A stretch of 64,000 bases of DNA, taken from the NCBI GenBank assembly GCA_029990175.1, contig JARKIP010000005.1, positions 30,823,501 to 30,887,500 on the forward strand. The letters are read 5' to 3'. Made by a program: the position numbers and the translations under genes. How positions within the stretch are numbered: the stretch's first letter is position 1; the number at the start of each line of letters is the position of its first letter. The stretch is from Petunia secreta (Eukaryota; Streptophyta; Magnoliopsida; Solanales; Solanaceae). Shown here piece after piece: positions 63,601-64,000 of the stretch. A model generated the notes under the pieces. That model saw only the letters and a list, made by a program, of their open reading frames with translations. It was not told where the DNA came from and made no database searches.

Positions 63601-64000
63601 CCATGGTGTGAAGGGTTTGACCCCTTAGGCAACCCATTGCTTAAAAATGTGGGTGAGGTAGATGTATCTTTGAGTGACCCTACTATTGCTAGTTTGGGTT
63701 GTGATGAAGAAGAATCCATCATCAACACCTTCCTTGAGAGCTTGACTTTTGAGGAGGGTTGCCTAATTGATGAAATGGAAGGGAAAGAGGAACCCCTTGG
63801 TGTGAGTAGGTGTGCTCTAAAGAAGGAGAGTGGAGTGCTTGATCCTACTTGTAGGTTGGGCTATTTGATTCACTCCACTCCACATGTTGATCACACCTCG
63901 AGGATAGGTTGGTGTGTTGATCTTGAGCTTAAGGTTCAAGGGGATTTTGGTAGCTTGATCTTGCATTTCCCATCTCCCCATGACCTCTTTGCTCATTATC
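60652..64000 (+). CDS. Element I ORF, unit 2 (3' end outside window)
   Basis: Collinear with 49054-52402 at an offset of 11,598 bp. It carries the same gag core, zinc knuckle, retropepsin with IIDSGSC, and most of X. The frame appears open to the window end; I saw no indel and only a few substitutions (for example near 60941-60952 and 62586). The stop and the integrase remnant fall beyond 64000. Because the frame looks open, unit 2 may be as intact as unit 1. Confidence 0.85.
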   Translation, partial: MANDGDDPMKIFMATVIAKLEDITLRLESVERNQVETGERRTPSVQIESGEGTSHSTPMTPGHFVELNKRYEQSKVEALRERGLGNPRQEGNPLNLGHPQINAPLRRPVRNVPPLEQIDEVQEEEEFGYGDEAYGYDVPYQPRRQMHWGRNVDRGRGRGRGPPMGYARGNVRREYVAHDDHYGGQPEPNYGVRDNNNNLNSVKLNLPPFKGTCDPEAYMEWVLLMERVFDTNEMSEERKGTYAISTFEAYASTWWECMKRSRRRMNLHLNVTWDELKGLMNTKYITPRYRQEQLKKLYDLKQGVKSVHEYYDEFEKIRMALDMDTEGEEEAMIRFKNGLSYGIASQLRLHHYLTLEDMFEAAIDAEAWLKREKFKNNAPTTTSKPKEWKTPNANFPSASASKEVKGPYEKTTPHLGGNSKTRLSNPISTSTQCYKCKGFGHIAKECTTKRTMVVVGDLVYEQESEPEGEEGVEGDEEGDVGEIVAMEEEDDDARAFLVVRRSLGAICVEDVETLQRENLFHSKCRVMGLLCSMIIDSGSCANVISQTLVTQLKIPTLKHPNPYKLQWLSECGELRVVKQCLIKFKIGNYVDEHMFDVVPMQACHLLFGRPWQFDRRVVHNGHANTYTVTHEGKKFVIQPLTPKQVSDDYKRMRELRERAKAKSPIVLEPEANNFIVLPMHDENGSHSTPIEREKIERSEGVTGDNPREEKGEDLRSDVRGLSPQTTLDHEVKLREMRGEEGKIESESTHCSNPSLSSISSCESSCVGTIEDKSLEPQCELHEGGVAYDTSSLVSDQESATNVSVASPFHEPTSYLSCNDSTLVGVFDASSEYTTSEESSCQLEFACETLVGRSTMPHHDVSSLFIEPLPSVDLIVDHDCDLCYDTPPTFDIGKDEVVDHSLIDMLLFGGPMCCGDDGLILEESKLHELDKVIRDDSSSEPSLDSSSMFYHDSEMHVFTNPLFEGILISGYDLYQTRVGGQMEPPWCEGFDPLGNPLLKNVGEVDVSLSDPTIASLGCDEEESIINTFLESLTFEEGCLIDEMEGKEEPLGVSRCALKKESGVLDPTCRLGYLIHSTPHVDHTSRIGWCVDLELKVQGDFGSLILHFPSPHDLFAHY

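Larger units (their letters stand above)
9976..64000 (+). mobile_element. Element D: non-autonomous gag-PR element split by E, C, G and I
   Basis: D starts at TGATGAGACCC (9976) inside F. Its pieces are: 5' LTR 9976-10664 and 18281-18408; leader 18409-19649; gag-PR frame 19650-19694, 28088-28698 and 39830-41143. The rest, including the 3' LTR, lies beyond the window because the I array interrupts it at 41144. Three of the four inner insertions are flanked by matching 5-bp duplications, so the order of D's pieces is secure. Confidence 0.87.
52743..64000 (+). repeat. Tandem unit 2 of element I (cut by window end)
   Basis: Repeats 41144-52401 at an offset of 11,599 bp (11,598 after the J copy 2 3' LTR). 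I noticed roughly a dozen to twenty base differences in about 11.2 kb, so the duplication is recent. Confidence 0.94.

Overview
This window is plant repetitive DNA made entirely of nested Ty3/gypsy LTR retrotransposons; no host gene, tRNA, rRNA or CRISPR array was found. A plant origin follows from the PR-RT-RNase H-INT gag-pol polyproteins, the initiator-tRNA-Met primer site TGGTATCAGAGC after the 5' LTRs, and the depth of nesting. LTRs of the form TGATG...CATCA, and a pol frame that runs through the polypurine tract into the 3' LTR, resemble the CRM (centromeric) chromovirus clade. That suggests a centromeric or pericentromeric location, but no chromodomain is visible and the species cannot be named.

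Layout (letters are mine). Z(+): a leader fragment at 6449-6585, the oldest host seen. B(+): 2069-6448, non-autonomous, ending in a palindromic LTR pair, interrupted on its left by A(+) (1-2068). F(-): 6586-9975, an autonomous family member that is truncated and carries a stop. D(+): from 9976, inserted in F; a non-autonomous gag-PR element broken by four insertions: E(-) 10665-18275 (intact autonomous, TSD TAGTT), C(-) 19695-28082 (intact autonomous plus an extra inverted LTR, TSD CCACC), G(-) 28699-39824 (non-autonomous, TSD TATAT, itself split by K(+) 32014-37443, TSD ATCCA), and I(+) from 41144. I is present as a tandem LTR-internal-LTR-internal array with an 11.6 kb period. Each unit carries a J(+) insertion (42254-48161 and 53853-59759, TSD GGGAT), so J landed before the array duplicated. 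Nesting reaches five levels (Z>F>D>G>K).

Division of labour. E and C encode complete gag-pol proteins and could supply enzymes in trans. A, B, G, J, D, I and K lack RT, RNase H and a complete integrase but keep LTR ends, primer site, polypurine tract and a related leader. In A, B, G, J, I and K the pol core is replaced by a related segment of unknown function (called X here; motifs PHHDVS, CYDTPP, EPPW, WLYHKSVFST); D is interrupted just after PR, so its X region is not visible. B, G and J also encode a retropepsin-like domain whose catalytic DSG is GGT.

The most unusual signals are: two tail-to-tail palindromic LTR pairs with primer-site bases at the dyad, one shown by its TSD to have integrated as a unit; the shared X segment with a conserved splice-acceptor-like block before it; the catalytically dead protease; GC-rich dyad arrays whose class matches between LTR and leader within each element; and an invariant 35-bp hairpin-plus-polypurine module.
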